A stretch of DNA of 64,000 bases, taken from contig JAEWFD010000013.1 in the NCBI GenBank assembly GCA_023388995.1, positions 52,021-116,020 on the forward strand, written 5' to 3'. This document shows, one piece after another, positions 1 to 9,165 of this stretch (its first letter is position 1; each line of letters opens with the position of its first letter). A program made the translations under genes and the position numbers. Origin of the DNA: Bacillota bacterium (GTDB taxonomy: Bacteria > Bacillota_I > Bacilli_A > Erysipelotrichales > Erysipelotrichaceae). Below the pieces are notes generated by a model. It saw only the letters and a program-made list of their open reading frames with translations, did not search any database and was not told the origin of the DNA.

Positions 1-684
1 GAAATCAAAGGGCGTTCCGGTCACATCAGCAAGTTTCCCTGTAGGAATTAAATTTTCATCAACAGGCAGATATGTGTCCGCATAGACTTGCAGTGTATGA
101 TGCTTCAATGTCCCTGTGTCATGTCCATCTAAATTAAAATAAACATGGCTGGTTGGATTAAAAACAGTATCTTGATCACAAGTTGCATCATAAAACATAT
201 GCCAGCCGTCCGGCAGCAGTAAATACGTAATCTTTACTTCAAGTGTTCCGGGATAACCACCCTCCCCATCAGCACTTGTTGTTTTAAAGATTACGCTGTT
301 AGGTCCTAATTCATATTCCCATATTTTTTCTGAAAGCGGTGCATCACCACCATGCAAATGATTTTTGCCATTATTTACCGCTAACTGGTAATCCTTGCCA
401 TGCAGCGTAAATTTTCCTTCTTTAATTCGATTTGCACATCTGCCGATAACAGAACCCATATAGTTTTCAGTATTATCTAAATAATGATCGGGATTATCAT
501 ACCCCAGTACAATATCCGCAGACATATTCTGATTATCCTTCGTAACAAGGGAAACAATGCTGGCACCAACATTTGTCAGCACCAAGCGAAGTGTAGGGTT
601 TTCCAACGTAATAAAAACCAATTCTTTTCCCTCAACCATCCGAAATATTGTCACGACAGGAAAATCTTCGTGATCAAATATCAT
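1..684 (-). CDS. galM: aldose 1-epimerase (mutarotase), partial
   Basis: Interconverts the alpha and beta anomers of galactose or glucose, feeding the Leloir pathway. Only the N-terminal 228 residues are in the window; the frame is open from ATG at 684 to base 1, so the C-terminus with the catalytic Glu is missing. Visible hallmarks are GRCANRI at residues 81-87 (substrate-binding Arg), NHLHGG at 108-113 and TSHVYFNL at 178-185 with the catalytic His180. The start codon overlaps the galK stop as ATGA, so it is probably translated by coupling to galK. Identity is clear from these motifs. It is partial because of the window edge, not because of damage. Confidence 0.93.
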   Translation of the reverse strand, partial: MIFDHEDFPVVTIFRMVEGKELVFITLENPTLRLVLTNVGASIVSLVTKDNQNMSADIVLGYDNPDHYLDNTENYMGSVIGRCANRIKEGKFTLHGKDYQLAVNNGKNHLHGGDAPLSEKIWEYELGPNSVIFKTTSADGEGGYPGTLEVKITYLLLPDGWHMFYDATCDQDTVFNPTSHVYFNLDGHDTGTLKHHTLQVYADTYLPVDENLIPTGKLADVTGTPFDF

Positions 685-1868
685 TGGCATACTTCCTTGG
701 CACCATCGCCGACAGCGCTCGCAATAAAAGTAGGAACATACCCTGTCTCTTTGGTATATTGCTTACTGACATGCGTTTTGAATTGATCAATGCAGGATGT
801 TTTAACCAAGCTGACAATGCAGCCACCAAATCCGGCACCTGTCATGCGAGATCCAAGAACACCTTCAACTTGCAATGCCGCATCATTCAAAACATCTAAT
901 TCACGACCTGTAACTTCGTATAGATCACGCAATGAGATATGAGATGCTGTCATAAGTTTTCCGAATGCATCCAAATCATCGCTCTTCAATGCTTTCACTG
1001 CAACCATCACACGATGTTGTTCTTCAACGGCATGGCGTGCTCTTTTTCTTGCTTCACCACGAGCGATCACATGAGCCTGCTGGTGAAACTGCTGCGGCGT
1101 CAGTGCACATAGGTATTGAAGATCAGGAAACACACTGCGAAGATCAGCCAGCGCTTCCTCACATTCCTCCCGTCGTTCATTGTATTTGGATTCTACCAGA
1201 TTATGCGGCTTATTGGTATTGGTAATTACAATGCTGTACTCATGCAGCTTTAACGGCACATGCTCAAATTTCAATGTTGCACAATCCAGCAAGATCGCAT
1301 GATTTTCCTTGCCGTTGGCACTGGCAAACTGATCCATAATTCCGCAGTTGACGCCAACAAAATTATTTTCGGCACGCTGTGCCACTTGCGCCAACTCGGA
1401 ACGATTTAATTCGGCTTTGCTTCCTTTGGCTTCCAATCCTAATGTTGCAAGAGCAAATGCCGTTGCGACTTCAATAGAAGCACTGGAAGATAATCCGCTG
1501 CCAAACGGAATATCTCCCCAAAACAGCAAATCGGCACCGATCAGCGGATAATTCGCTTTCAACAATTCATCTGCGACACCAAACTGATATGCCCCGTAGG
1601 ATCTTCCCTTCATATAAGAAAGCAAAGAATAAGGCGACTGAACAACAATACCCGGCAATGTTGTTGCTGCTACCCGCAGTACGGCATCTTTTCTTGGCGC
1701 AGCCGCCACCATTGTTTTAATTGTTAACGCAGCGGGAAATACATTTCCTCCATTATAGTCAATATGTTCACCGATCAAGTTTACACGAGCCGGTGCTTCA
1801 AATACCCGCACTCCTTGATCATAACCAAACACTTCTTTAAATTGATGAATTAATTCCTTTGTATTCAT
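681..1868 (-). CDS. galK: galactokinase
   Basis: Phosphorylates alpha-galactose with ATP to galactose-1-phosphate, the first committed Leloir step, in the cytosol. The 395-residue length is normal for the GHMP-kinase family. Seen in order: the galactokinase signature around residues 26-41 (RVNLIGEHIDYNGG), the glycine/serine-rich ATP loop GSGLSSSAS near 125, the CGIMDQFAS segment with the catalytic Asp, and the C-terminal GAGFGGC motif. ATG at 1868 follows AAAGGGTGATAG. It is the first gene of a galK-galM operon with a promoter just upstream. No galT or galE is in view. Confidence 0.96.
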   Translation of the reverse strand: MNTKELIHQFKEVFGYDQGVRVFEAPARVNLIGEHIDYNGGNVFPAALTIKTMVAAAPRKDAVLRVAATTLPGIVVQSPYSLLSYMKGRSYGAYQFGVADELLKANYPLIGADLLFWGDIPFGSGLSSSASIEVATAFALATLGLEAKGSKAELNRSELAQVAQRAENNFVGVNCGIMDQFASANGKENHAILLDCATLKFEHVPLKLHEYSIVITNTNKPHNLVESKYNERREECEEALADLRSVFPDLQYLCALTPQQFHQQAHVIARGEARKRARHAVEEQHRVMVAVKALKSDDLDAFGKLMTASHISLRDLYEVTGRELDVLNDAALQVEGVLGSRMTGAGFGGCIVSLVKTSCIDQFKTHVSKQYTKETGYVPTFIASAVGDGAKEVCQ

Positions 1869-1893
1869 TCTCTATCACCCTTTCATGAGTATT

Positions 1894-1922
1894 ATTTTAC
1901 TCCAAAATCAAGATAGTTGAAA
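1894..1922 (-). promoter_or_regulatory. galK promoter candidate
   Basis: On the minus strand TTTCAA (1917-1922) and TAAAAT (1894-1899) are separated by 17 bp and lie about 25 bp ahead of the galK start. It would give galK-galM its own transcript, separate from the aminotransferase upstream. Predicted by eye only. Confidence 0.45.
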
Positions 1923-1944
1923 GGGCTTTATTCACTTTTGCCAT

Positions 1945-3123
1945 TTATTCTCTTGCACCTTCTAGCTGTGCTAAAAATAGTTCCATACGGTTCATAGCTT
2001 CCTTAATCTCTTCCAGGCTATATGCATAGGAAATTCTGATATATCCTTCGCCGCTTGCTCCAAATGCCGTTCCTGGAACTACTGCCACTTTGCTTGTTTG
2101 AATCAGCTGCTCGACAAATTGTTCGGAAGTTAATCCTGTTTTCGCAATATTAGGAAACACATAGAATGCACCTTGCGGCAAATGACAAGTTAACCCCATC
2201 TGATGCAGCCGATTGACAATATAATTGCGCCGCATCTCAAAACTTTGCCGCATGCGAATGACATCATCATCACCATCACGCAAAGCTTTTATGCCGGCAT
2301 ACTGCGAAATGGTAGACGGACACATAATGACATATTGATGGACCTTGTTCATCGCTTCCAAAAAAAGCGGATGGCATGCCAGATAACCAAGCCGCCACCC
2401 GGTCATTGCATATGCCTTGGAAAATCCGTTAATCAAAATAACTTGATCCTTGATGAGATCAAATGATGCAATCGATATATGTTCATTTGCATAATTTAAC
2501 TCTGCATAAATTTCATCACTTAAAACAATCAATTCATGCTTGTGAATCAGCGGCACCAAGGCTTCATAATCCTCTTTATTCATTATTCCGCCCGTTGGAT
2601 TGGAGGGATAGTTAAGCAAGAGTGCTTTGGAATGCGGTGTTATGGCAGCTTCCAATTTTTCTTTTGTCAGTTTAAACTGCGTCTTTTCTTCAAGATCAAT
2701 GATAACTGGTATTCCCCCCGCCATCTGAATGGCCGGTACATAGGCAATATAGGAAGGATTCAAAACAATCACTTCATCACCTGGATTTAAAATACTGCGA
2801 AAAGCAATATCCAAAGCCTCGCTTCCGCCAACCGTAACCATAATTTGGGTATTCCAGTCATAGTCCAGTGCAAACCGCCGCTTTAAATAATTGGCAATTT
2901 CTCTGCGAAGCTCTGCCAGTCCTTGGTTGCTGGTATAAAAGGTATTTCCTCGTTCAATAGCATAAATCGCTTCTTCTCGAATGTGCCATGGGGTATCAAA
3001 ATCAGGTTCCCCTACACCAAGCGATATCATGCCCGGAATAGAAGCCGCCAAATCAAAATATTTGCGGATTCCCGAAGGCGGAATATTCTTGATAGTATGG
3101 TTCAGCATGGAATCTCTGATCAT
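1945..3123 (-). CDS. class I/II PLP-dependent aminotransferase (AlaT/PatA-like)
   Basis: A fold-type I aminotransferase of 392 residues, the usual size. The SNPTGG segment, the LSDEIYAE stretch and the PLP-lysine motif NGFSKAYAMTGWRLGY are intact, so it should be active. It is translationally coupled (ATGA) to the Lrp-family regulator upstream. That pairing resembles the Bacillus alaR-alaT pair, which makes an alanine/glutamate transaminase a reasonable guess. Specificity cannot be read from sequence; aspartate, aromatic or branched-chain substrates remain possible. An alternative start is Met6 at 3108. Confidence 0.85.
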   Translation of the reverse strand: MIRDSMLNHTIKNIPPSGIRKYFDLAASIPGMISLGVGEPDFDTPWHIREEAIYAIERGNTFYTSNQGLAELRREIANYLKRRFALDYDWNTQIMVTVGGSEALDIAFRSILNPGDEVIVLNPSYIAYVPAIQMAGGIPVIIDLEEKTQFKLTKEKLEAAITPHSKALLLNYPSNPTGGIMNKEDYEALVPLIHKHELIVLSDEIYAELNYANEHISIASFDLIKDQVILINGFSKAYAMTGWRLGYLACHPLFLEAMNKVHQYVIMCPSTISQYAGIKALRDGDDDVIRMRQSFEMRRNYIVNRLHQMGLTCHLPQGAFYVFPNIAKTGLTSEQFVEQLIQTSKVAVVPGTAFGASGEGYIRISYAYSLEEIKEAMNRMELFLAQLEGARE

Positions 3124-3605
3124 AACATCAACAACCTTTCCTGATCTTGAACAGGCCCTTCCAAATTTATGCCTGCTACTTTGTACCGTTTTAATACAAA
3201 GGTCGTAACTGTTCCGGTCACCCCTTCCAATGGCGCTAAAGATTGACCGACGAATTTCGCTACCTCTTTCATTGTTCTGCCTTGAATAATCACCATAAAC
3301 TCTGCTCGGCCGCTCATTAAGTATAGTGACTCTACCTCGGGAAACCGGCTAATGCGATCTGCAACTTTATCATAGCCGCAGTCCCGCTGCGGAGTTGCCT
3401 TTACTTCAATCATTGCCATCACATGGTCTTGATTGGTTTTATCCCAGTTGATGATGGTATGATACCCGCAAATGATTTTATCTTTTTCTAATGCATGCAT
3501 TACGTTCGTCACATCTTCTTCTTGTTCATTCAATACCAACGCTAGATCCTTTACTTCCATTCGTGCGTTGTGTTCCAGTACTTGCAATAGCTTTTCTTGT
3601 TCCAT
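3120..3605 (-). CDS. Lrp/AsnC-family transcriptional regulator
   Basis: A 161-residue regulator with an N-terminal winged helix (about residues 1-60) and a C-terminal RAM ligand-binding domain, whose VIIQGRTMKEVAKFV stretch is typical of amino-acid-sensing members. I place the start at ATG 3605, because AGAGGTGA at 3611-3618 is correctly spaced for it; the longer frame from 3632 would start inside the -10 region. It overlaps the aminotransferase by ATGA, so it probably controls that gene in response to an amino acid such as alanine (inference from the AlaR precedent). Confidence 0.88.
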   Translation of the reverse strand: MEQEKLLQVLEHNARMEVKDLALVLNEQEEDVTNVMHALEKDKIICGYHTIINWDKTNQDHVMAMIEVKATPQRDCGYDKVADRISRFPEVESLYLMSGRAEFMVIIQGRTMKEVAKFVGQSLAPLEGVTGTVTTFVLKRYKVAGINLEGPVQDQERLLML

Positions 3606-3623
3606 CCAATTCACCTCTGTAAC

Positions 3624-3652
3624 ATTGTACAAATTAAGAAAATATTTTTCAA
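3624..3652 (-). promoter_or_regulatory. promoter of the Lrp-aminotransferase operon
   Basis: Minus-strand TTGAAA (3647-3652) and TACAAT (3624-3629) with a 17-bp spacer form a near-consensus vegetative promoter. The predicted transcription start falls at or just before the ribosome site, so the leader would be very short. Confidence 0.65.
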
Positions 3653-3683
3653 CTATTATTTATTTGTTTCATAAATTTTCATC

Positions 3684-3710
3684 AAAAAAAACTCATGCCG
3701 CGCACGAGTT
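3684..3710 (-). terminator. intrinsic terminator of the leg operon
   Basis: On the minus strand AACTCGTGC pairs across a 3-nt loop with GCATGAGTT (one G-T pair), followed by a T run at 3684-3690. The stem begins at the legG stop codon, so the operon ends here. Confidence 0.85.
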
Positions 3711-4869
3711 AGGAGATATCATAAAATGGTTTCAAACAAGTCAGACCTTGATCCAACAAGTACGTTAAGATCTTCACGATCGTTTTAGCTGTATCTTTCC
3801 CCTCATAGGGATTATGGCATGTTTTCGCTGCAAACAGAAATTCTGCGTGATCGAGTTCATCCAAAGCATGCAAAATGGCCGCTTTGTTTGCTTCGCAATG
3901 AAGCACGCTGACAGCACTGATCCGCCCTTTTTGGCGATTGCCAATATTGATCGTCGGGATGCCAAAGCTTGGTGCTTCAATGATACCGCTGCTGGAGTTG
4001 CCTACAACTGCCTTGCAATACTTCATGGCACTCAGAAATTTCTTTTGTCCCAAAGAACTGTAAATGGCGCTGGTATGAGGATGCTTGACCACATACGCTT
4101 CCATTAAATCATTAAGATCATTGCGATGCAAATCAGCATTCGGCCGGGTGAACAAGACTTTGTATTGCGGCCTGAGTGCCAAAGCATCTAAAAGAGCCTG
4201 CATTTGGTGCACTTGGGACTGGGTTTCCATCGTCACCGGATGGAATGTCACCAGCAATGTATTCTCATCAACCGCAAAGCCAATTTCTCTTTGCAATTCT
4301 TCTTTGGAATACAGCGGCAGTTTTTTAACTTGTTCTACGCCCAAACTACCCACATTAAATACTTTATTAGGCTGCTCACCAAGTTGGATAATTCTATTCG
4401 CATATTGCTTGGTGGAGGCAAAATGAACATGGGACATCTTCGTAATGGCATGACGGAACATATCGTCCACTGCACCTTGGGTAATTTCGCCCCCATGAAT
4501 ATGACATACCGGAATTTGCATCATAGCACATGTACTGACAAGCGGAATCAACTCATACCGATCCCCTAGCACAACAACCACATCAGGCATTAAGCGGGCC
4601 AATGCCGCGCCAATTCTTTGCTGCACATTCGCCATCGTTTGCAAGAGAGCCGAAACATCGTCCCCCTCTTCAAGGACAGTTACATATTCATCCACTTCAA
4701 AGCCATCATCGACAATCTGATTGCTTGTTGTACCATACAGCTGGGATAAATGGGTTCCCGTGACAATTAGCTGCAAGGCAATCGCAGCCGATTGCTTCAA
4801 TTCATACATAAGTGGCTGCAGAATACCATATTCTGCTCTTGTCGCTGTAATGACACATACCCTATGCAT
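3709..4869 (-). CDS. legG: hydrolysing nucleotide-sugar 2-epimerase (LegG/NeuC type)
   Basis: A UDP/GDP-sugar 2-epimerase of the hydrolysing NeuC/LegG type. It releases nucleotide while inverting C2 of an N-acetylated sugar, giving the free 6-carbon precursor of a nonulosonic acid. Seen: an N-terminal TATRAEYG loop, VVLGDRYE near residue 96, IHGGEITQG near 125 and VGNSSSGIIE near 290, all family landmarks; the length (386 aa) is normal. ATG at 4869 follows GAGGAGGGG. It is the last of four co-directional genes whose partners point to legionaminic-type rather than N-acetylneuraminic acid. NeuC activity on UDP-GlcNAc is the alternative. Confidence 0.82.
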   Translation of the reverse strand: MHRVCVITATRAEYGILQPLMYELKQSAAIALQLIVTGTHLSQLYGTTSNQIVDDGFEVDEYVTVLEEGDDVSALLQTMANVQQRIGAALARLMPDVVVVLGDRYELIPLVSTCAMMQIPVCHIHGGEITQGAVDDMFRHAITKMSHVHFASTKQYANRIIQLGEQPNKVFNVGSLGVEQVKKLPLYSKEELQREIGFAVDENTLLVTFHPVTMETQSQVHQMQALLDALALRPQYKVLFTRPNADLHRNDLNDLMEAYVVKHPHTSAIYSSLGQKKFLSAMKYCKAVVGNSSSGIIEAPSFGIPTINIGNRQKGRISAVSVLHCEANKAAILHALDELDHAEFLFAAKTCHNPYEGKDTAKTIVKILTYLLDQGLTCLKPFYDIS

Positions 4870-4882
4870 CAAACCCCTCCTC

Positions 4883-5932
4883 TTATTTGGCTTGCAATAC
4901 TTGTTGCATATGATCTAATTCATCTAACTGCCCCATATCTAAAAAGGCGTCTTCCTTAATGATGTACGAGCCCATTTTTAGTTTTTTGTCGAGGCAGATT
5001 TCAAGCAAATCAGTCATATGGAAAAATTCCTGTTCAGGAAAATACGAAAATAGCTTTGGACTCACAACATACATCCCGGTATTGATAAAGGCATTCATGA
5101 CTGGTTTTTCCTTCACTTCCAAAACTTCTCCGTCATCGCCGAGCTGCAGCACGCCGTAGGGTATCTTCATTGGTTTCAAGGCTGTAACCACGGTAATTAT
5201 ATTCTGCTTTTCTTTATGCAAGCGCAGCAATTCTTCGATATTAAGATCAATCAGATTATCGCAATTGATCACAAAGAAATCCTGTGTCAAACAATCCTGC
5301 ATTTGGCGCAAGCTTCCGCCTGTTCCCGTCGGTTTTTGTTCTTCAATGTATGTAAAGCTGAGATGGTGCATCACATCATCAAAATAGGCCTTAATGATAT
5401 TCTTTTTATAGTTCAATGACAAAATAAACTGATGCAAGCCAACTGCTGCGAAGCGTTCAATAATACGCTGCGCAATGGGTACTCCTTGGATGGGAATAAG
5501 TGGTTTGGGAAGAACTGCAGTATAAGGATACAACCGCTCCCCTTTACCACCCGCCATCATCACAACCATGGTATCCAGCAGTGTTTTTTCCAACTCTTTG
5601 TTCACCACAACTGTTTTCGCAAATACAACATCAACGACATGCATCTTTTCATCCACAATAGGAACGCTTCCGATTTGATGTTCCTGCATCTTACTAAATG
5701 CTTCGGCTTTTGTTTGTGCAAACTGACATGGTGCTTTCATCACTTCATGCGCCAGTGCATCATGACGCTGATGCTTCAAGACAAAACGGCGAATATCGCC
5801 ATCTGTAATAGCACCCAGCAAAGTTTGATCATCCTCCACCACATAAACAATCTTCTGTGCAGATCGTTCCAGCAAGTCCATGACCGCAAGCAGCGTTTCC
5901 TGCTTGGAGATAACATATTCCAGCATGCGCAT
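4883..5932 (-). CDS. ptmE: CBS-domain sugar-1-phosphate nucleotidyltransferase (PtmE type)
   Basis: Residues 1-120 are a CBS pair (LGAITDGDIRR, IGSVPIVD) and residues about 125-349 a nucleotidyltransferase with the pyrophosphorylase loop GGKGERLYPYTAVLPKPL. This architecture matches PtmE-type glucosamine-1-phosphate guanylyltransferases, which make the GDP-sugar that enters legionaminic acid synthesis. Base specificity (GTP or another) is inferred from neighbours. The ribosome site GAGGG lies in the last codons of legC, with 3 nt between genes. The CBS pair suggests feedback by a nucleotide, which is untested. Confidence 0.78.
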   Translation of the reverse strand: MRMLEYVISKQETLLAVMDLLERSAQKIVYVVEDDQTLLGAITDGDIRRFVLKHQRHDALAHEVMKAPCQFAQTKAEAFSKMQEHQIGSVPIVDEKMHVVDVVFAKTVVVNKELEKTLLDTMVVMMAGGKGERLYPYTAVLPKPLIPIQGVPIAQRIIERFAAVGLHQFILSLNYKKNIIKAYFDDVMHHLSFTYIEEQKPTGTGGSLRQMQDCLTQDFFVINCDNLIDLNIEELLRLHKEKQNIITVVTALKPMKIPYGVLQLGDDGEVLEVKEKPVMNAFINTGMYVVSPKLFSYFPEQEFFHMTDLLEICLDKKLKMGSYIIKEDAFLDMGQLDELDHMQQVLQAK

Positions 5933-5935
5933 GAG

Positions 5936-7129
5936 CTACCCTCGTTTTCGGGAAAGGATGATACGAGCAACTTCGCGCGCATCTTCCAATGCCAAATTAG
6001 TGGAACATGGGATATTCACAATCAAAGACTTATAATGCAGAGAACGCTCTAACGGTGCCGCAATGCAATCCTGATAAGGTTTTTGCTCATGAATCAATGC
6101 CCAAACAGGACGTACTTCAATTCCCTGCTCTTTCAGGGATGTCATGAGCTCATGTCTGGTACAGCCAAATTCTTCTTTCCAAAGAATAGAGAAAAACCAA
6201 TGATTGCTGCGAATCTGATCGCGGTATGGAAGCAAGGTAATGCCTGTACCGGCAAATTCTTCGGCATAGACTTGATACAGTTTTTGCTTATGAGCAATAA
6301 AGTCTTCCAGACGTTCCAGCTGCCCGCAGCCAATTGCCGCCTGCACATTGGTCAAACGATAATTGTAGCCGACTTCATGATGAACAAAATACCAAGCATC
6401 ATCTTTTGCCTGAGTCGATAAATAGCGGATATGGCGAAGTGCTTCAGCATCTTTGCTGAGCACACAACCGCCGCCCCCCGTCGAGATAATCTTATTCCCA
6501 TTAAAAGAATAGACACCAAAATCACCGATGGTACCAGCCATCTGGTTTTGGTATTTCCCTGTTTCATAGTAACTGCCGATGGCTTCTGCAGCATCTTCAA
6601 TGACAGCCATCGGATACTTTGCAACAATTTCCATAATCTGTTCCATATCTGCCAGATTGCCAAAAATGTGCACCACTACAATAGCCCGAATGATACGGCC
6701 GCTTGCCTGGTGAATTGTCTGCCTGTCTTTTACAATACAACTGCTCTCTAAAAACGCCCGCAATTTCTTAGGATCAATGCATAAAGAATCATCTACATCT
6801 AAAAACAGCGGATCAGCTTGGCAATAGCGAATAGGATTGATGGAAGCAATAAATGTTAAAGAAGGTGCCAAAACCAAATCATCGGCCCCGACTTTCGCTT
6901 CCAAAAACGCAAGATGAAGCGCTGCTGTCCCGCTTCCCACAGCAACAACATCTTCTTTCTTGCTGTATTGCGCCAATTGCCGTTCAAAGCTATTTACATA
7001 ACTGCCAACTGATGAAATCCAGCCATCTGCCATTGCCTGTGCAACATAAGTACTTTCCTTTCCCGTAATATTGGGAACGGATAACGGAATCTGTTTCATA
7101 GTGTAACCATCTTGCCTGCCGCAAGACAT
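5936..7129 (-). CDS. legC: LegC-family aminotransferase (DegT/DnrJ/EryC1 fold)
   Basis: A PLP-dependent sugar aminotransferase that would aminate C4 of the 4-keto-6-deoxy nucleotide sugar made by LegB. Seen: VGSGTAALHLAF near residue 70, EDAAEAIGSYY near 180, the lysine motif SFNGNKIISTGGGG near 210 and NYRLTNVQAAIG near 258. The start is uncertain: ATG at 7129 sits only 1 nt after AAGGAG, while ATG at 7099 (MKQIPLS) has the more usual N-terminus but a weak ribosome site. It follows legB by 22 bp. Confidence 0.83.
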   Translation of the reverse strand: MSCGRQDGYTMKQIPLSVPNITGKESTYVAQAMADGWISSVGSYVNSFERQLAQYSKKEDVVAVGSGTAALHLAFLEAKVGADDLVLAPSLTFIASINPIRYCQADPLFLDVDDSLCIDPKKLRAFLESSCIVKDRQTIHQASGRIIRAIVVVHIFGNLADMEQIMEIVAKYPMAVIEDAAEAIGSYYETGKYQNQMAGTIGDFGVYSFNGNKIISTGGGGCVLSKDAEALRHIRYLSTQAKDDAWYFVHHEVGYNYRLTNVQAAIGCGQLERLEDFIAHKQKLYQVYAEEFAGTGITLLPYRDQIRSNHWFFSILWKEEFGCTRHELMTSLKEQGIEVRPVWALIHEQKPYQDCIAAPLERSLHYKSLIVNIPCSTNLALEDAREVARIILSRKRG

Positions 7130-7151
7130 TCTCCTTTTCTAGCGGTTCGCT

Positions 7152-8120
7152 TTATACCGTATAGCGGTCAATCTGATATGCATTCAAATGCTCTTTTAGC
7201 CACGCGACAGTTTCCGCAATACCCATTTCCAATGTATATGCGTTTGTCCAGCTTGTCAGCGCTTTTATTTTCTCATTGCTGCCAAGCAGCCGCTCCACTT
7301 CACTCTTCGCGGGACGCAAGCGCATTTGATCTTCCACAATTCGTGCATTAGGATTAATCTGATCAATCATCATCTGTGCCAATGCTCCCATTGATATTTC
7401 GTTGCCTGTCGCAATGTTGATTTCCTGCCCAATCGTCGCATCAGTTTTCAATATTTCAATAAACCCTTGCACAGTATCTTTCACATAATTAAAGTCCCGG
7501 GTAGGGTGCAAGGAACCTAACTTGATCTCTTCTTTTCCTGACAGCAGCTGGGTAATCAGCGTCGGAATAAACGCTCTGCTGCTTTGGCGCGGACCGTACG
7601 TATTAAAAGGACGCACAATCGTGACCGGCAAATCAAATGATCTGTAGTAGGATTCTGCCAACCGGTCGGCACCAATTTTAGTTGCTGAATATGGGGATTG
7701 TCCTTGGAATGGATGCAGTTCATCAATTGGTACATACTTTGCTGTTCCATAAACTTCGCTGGTTGATGTCGTTAAAATGCGCTTGTGGTTGATCCGAGCT
7801 GCCTCCAGCATATTCAACGTTCCTTGCACATTGGTTTCTACATACGCCTGCGGCGCCTGGTAGCTGTAAGGAATTGCAATCAGTGCTGCCAAATGCAAAA
7901 TAGCATCAACATCCTTGGTCAAGGAAATCATTTGGAAAGGATCTCTGACATCTCCTACCACGATTTCCATTTGCTCTTTATAGGGGGATGAGTCAAGCCA
8001 TCCATTGGTACCAAATGAGTTATAATATGTCAATGCACGAACATCAAATCCCTGCATGACCAATGCTTCACATAAATGGCTGCCAATAAAGCCATCTGCT
8101 CCTGTTACAAATACTTTCAT
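7152..8120 (-). CDS. legB: NAD-dependent nucleotide-sugar 4,6-dehydratase LegB
   Basis: An extended short-chain dehydrogenase that removes water from a GDP- or UDP-N-acetylglucosamine to give the 4-keto-6-deoxy sugar, the first ring-modifying step of legionaminic-type synthesis. Seen: the Rossmann loop GADGFIGSHL at the N-terminus, the TSTSEVYG catalytic Ser/Thr region and the YSATK catalytic Tyr-Lys. I choose ATG 8120 because TTAGGAG lies 8 nt upstream; the GTG at 8129 overlaps that site. First gene of the operon, directly behind its promoter. Confidence 0.85.
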   Translation of the reverse strand: MKVFVTGADGFIGSHLCEALVMQGFDVRALTYYNSFGTNGWLDSSPYKEQMEIVVGDVRDPFQMISLTKDVDAILHLAALIAIPYSYQAPQAYVETNVQGTLNMLEAARINHKRILTTSTSEVYGTAKYVPIDELHPFQGQSPYSATKIGADRLAESYYRSFDLPVTIVRPFNTYGPRQSSRAFIPTLITQLLSGKEEIKLGSLHPTRDFNYVKDTVQGFIEILKTDATIGQEINIATGNEISMGALAQMMIDQINPNARIVEDQMRLRPAKSEVERLLGSNEKIKALTSWTNAYTLEMGIAETVAWLKEHLNAYQIDRYTV

Positions 8121-8140
8121 GTTTATCACTCCTAACCTAC

Positions 8141-8169
8141 ATTATACATGCCAGATAGCAGAAAAACAA
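8141..8169 (-). promoter_or_regulatory. leg operon promoter
   Basis: Minus-strand TTGTTT (8164-8169), a 17-bp spacer and a perfect TATAAT (8141-8146). It lies between the fba terminator and legB and gives a leader of about 14 nt. No operator-like repeat is visible around it. Confidence 0.7.
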
Positions 8170-8189
8170 TTTCAAAAAAAAAAACGGCA

Positions 8190-8221
8190 AGAAAAAAACC
8201 AGAAGAAAATCTTCCGGTTTT
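8190..8221 (-). terminator. intrinsic terminator of fba
   Basis: On the minus strand AACCGGAAG pairs with CTTCTGGTT (one wobble) around a 5-nt loop, followed by seven T. It lies just after the fba stop. Confidence 0.85.
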
Positions 8222-8229
8222 ATCTAAGC

Positions 8230-9165
8230 TTAGATTTTATTGGTGCTGCCAAGTACGTGCTTGATCTTATGCTCTACCACTTCCGTGATATTGTTGCGAG
8301 CATCTGTCAAGTATTGACGTGGGTCAAAATGATCTGGATGATCATTGAAGTGTTTGCGGACAGAAGCTGTCATAGCCAAGCGAAGATCGGAGTCAATGTT
8401 GATCTTGCATACTGCCATGGTAGATGCTTGACGAAGCATTTCTTCCGGAATACCGATTGCATCCGGCATTTTGCCGCCATTTTCATTTACAACTTTTACA
8501 TATTCTTGCATAACAGAAGAAGCACCGTGAAGAACAATTGGGAATCCAGGCAATCTTCTTTGAATATCTTCCAAGATATCAAAACGCAATTTTGGTTTTT
8601 GACCAGGTTTGAATTTATATGCACCATGGCTTGTGCCGATGGCAATTGCCAAGCTGTCAACACCAGTACGGCGCACGAATTCTTCTACTTGGGCAGGATC
8701 AGTAAATTGGGCATCTTCATCGGATACATTAACATCATCTTCGATACCAGCCAATTTCCCTAATTCGCCTTCTACTGTAACACCAAATTTATGAGCATAG
8801 TCTACGACTTCTTTCGTAACCCGAATATTTTCTTCAAAATCATATTTGGAACCGTCAATCATAACGGAAGTAAATCCACCATCAATACATGATTTACAAA
8901 TCTCGAAATCTTCACCATGATCCAAATGCACAGCAATTGGAAGACCGGAATCTTCAATTGCAGCTTCAACCAGTTTCATCAAATATACGTGTTTCGCATA
9001 TTTTCTTGCTCCAGCAGAAACTTGAAGAATAATTGGTGAGCTTTGGCGTTTTGCAGCTTCTACAATTCCTTGAACAATTTCCATGTTGTTCACATTGAAC
9101 GCACCGATGGCATATCCTTCTTTGTACGCACGTTCAAACATTTCTCTCGTATTTACTAATGGCAT
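8230..9165 (-). CDS. fba: class II fructose-bisphosphate aldolase
   Basis: Zinc-dependent aldolase that cleaves fructose-1,6-bisphosphate to DHAP and glyceraldehyde-3-phosphate in glycolysis. The 311 residues show the zinc site VHLDHGEDF near residue 80, the IDGSKYDFEEN segment, TSHGAYKF near 182 and VLHGASSV near 212. A strong GGAGGG site precedes ATG at 9165. It is monocistronic with its own terminator. A tagatose-bisphosphate aldolase of the same family is the main alternative, but nothing in the context supports it. Confidence 0.94.
   Translation of the reverse strand: MPLVNTREMFERAYKEGYAIGAFNVNNMEIVQGIVEAAKRQSSPIILQVSAGARKYAKHVYLMKLVEAAIEDSGLPIAVHLDHGEDFEICKSCIDGGFTSVMIDGSKYDFEENIRVTKEVVDYAHKFGVTVEGELGKLAGIEDDVNVSDEDAQFTDPAQVEEFVRRTGVDSLAIAIGTSHGAYKFKPGQKPKLRFDILEDIQRRLPGFPIVLHGASSVMQEYVKVVNENGGKMPDAIGIPEEMLRQASTMAVCKINIDSDLRLAMTASVRKHFNDHPDHFDPRQYLTDARNNITEVVEHKIKHVLGSTNKI

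Noticed and set aside
5432..6052. 206-codon plus-strand frame across ptmE and legC
   Set aside because: Antisense shadow crossing the junction of two well-supported genes; no ribosome site or family resemblance.
8056..8763. 235-codon plus-strand frame over the legB start and fba
   Set aside because: It spans the leg promoter and fba terminator and is antisense to fba; composition is not protein-like.
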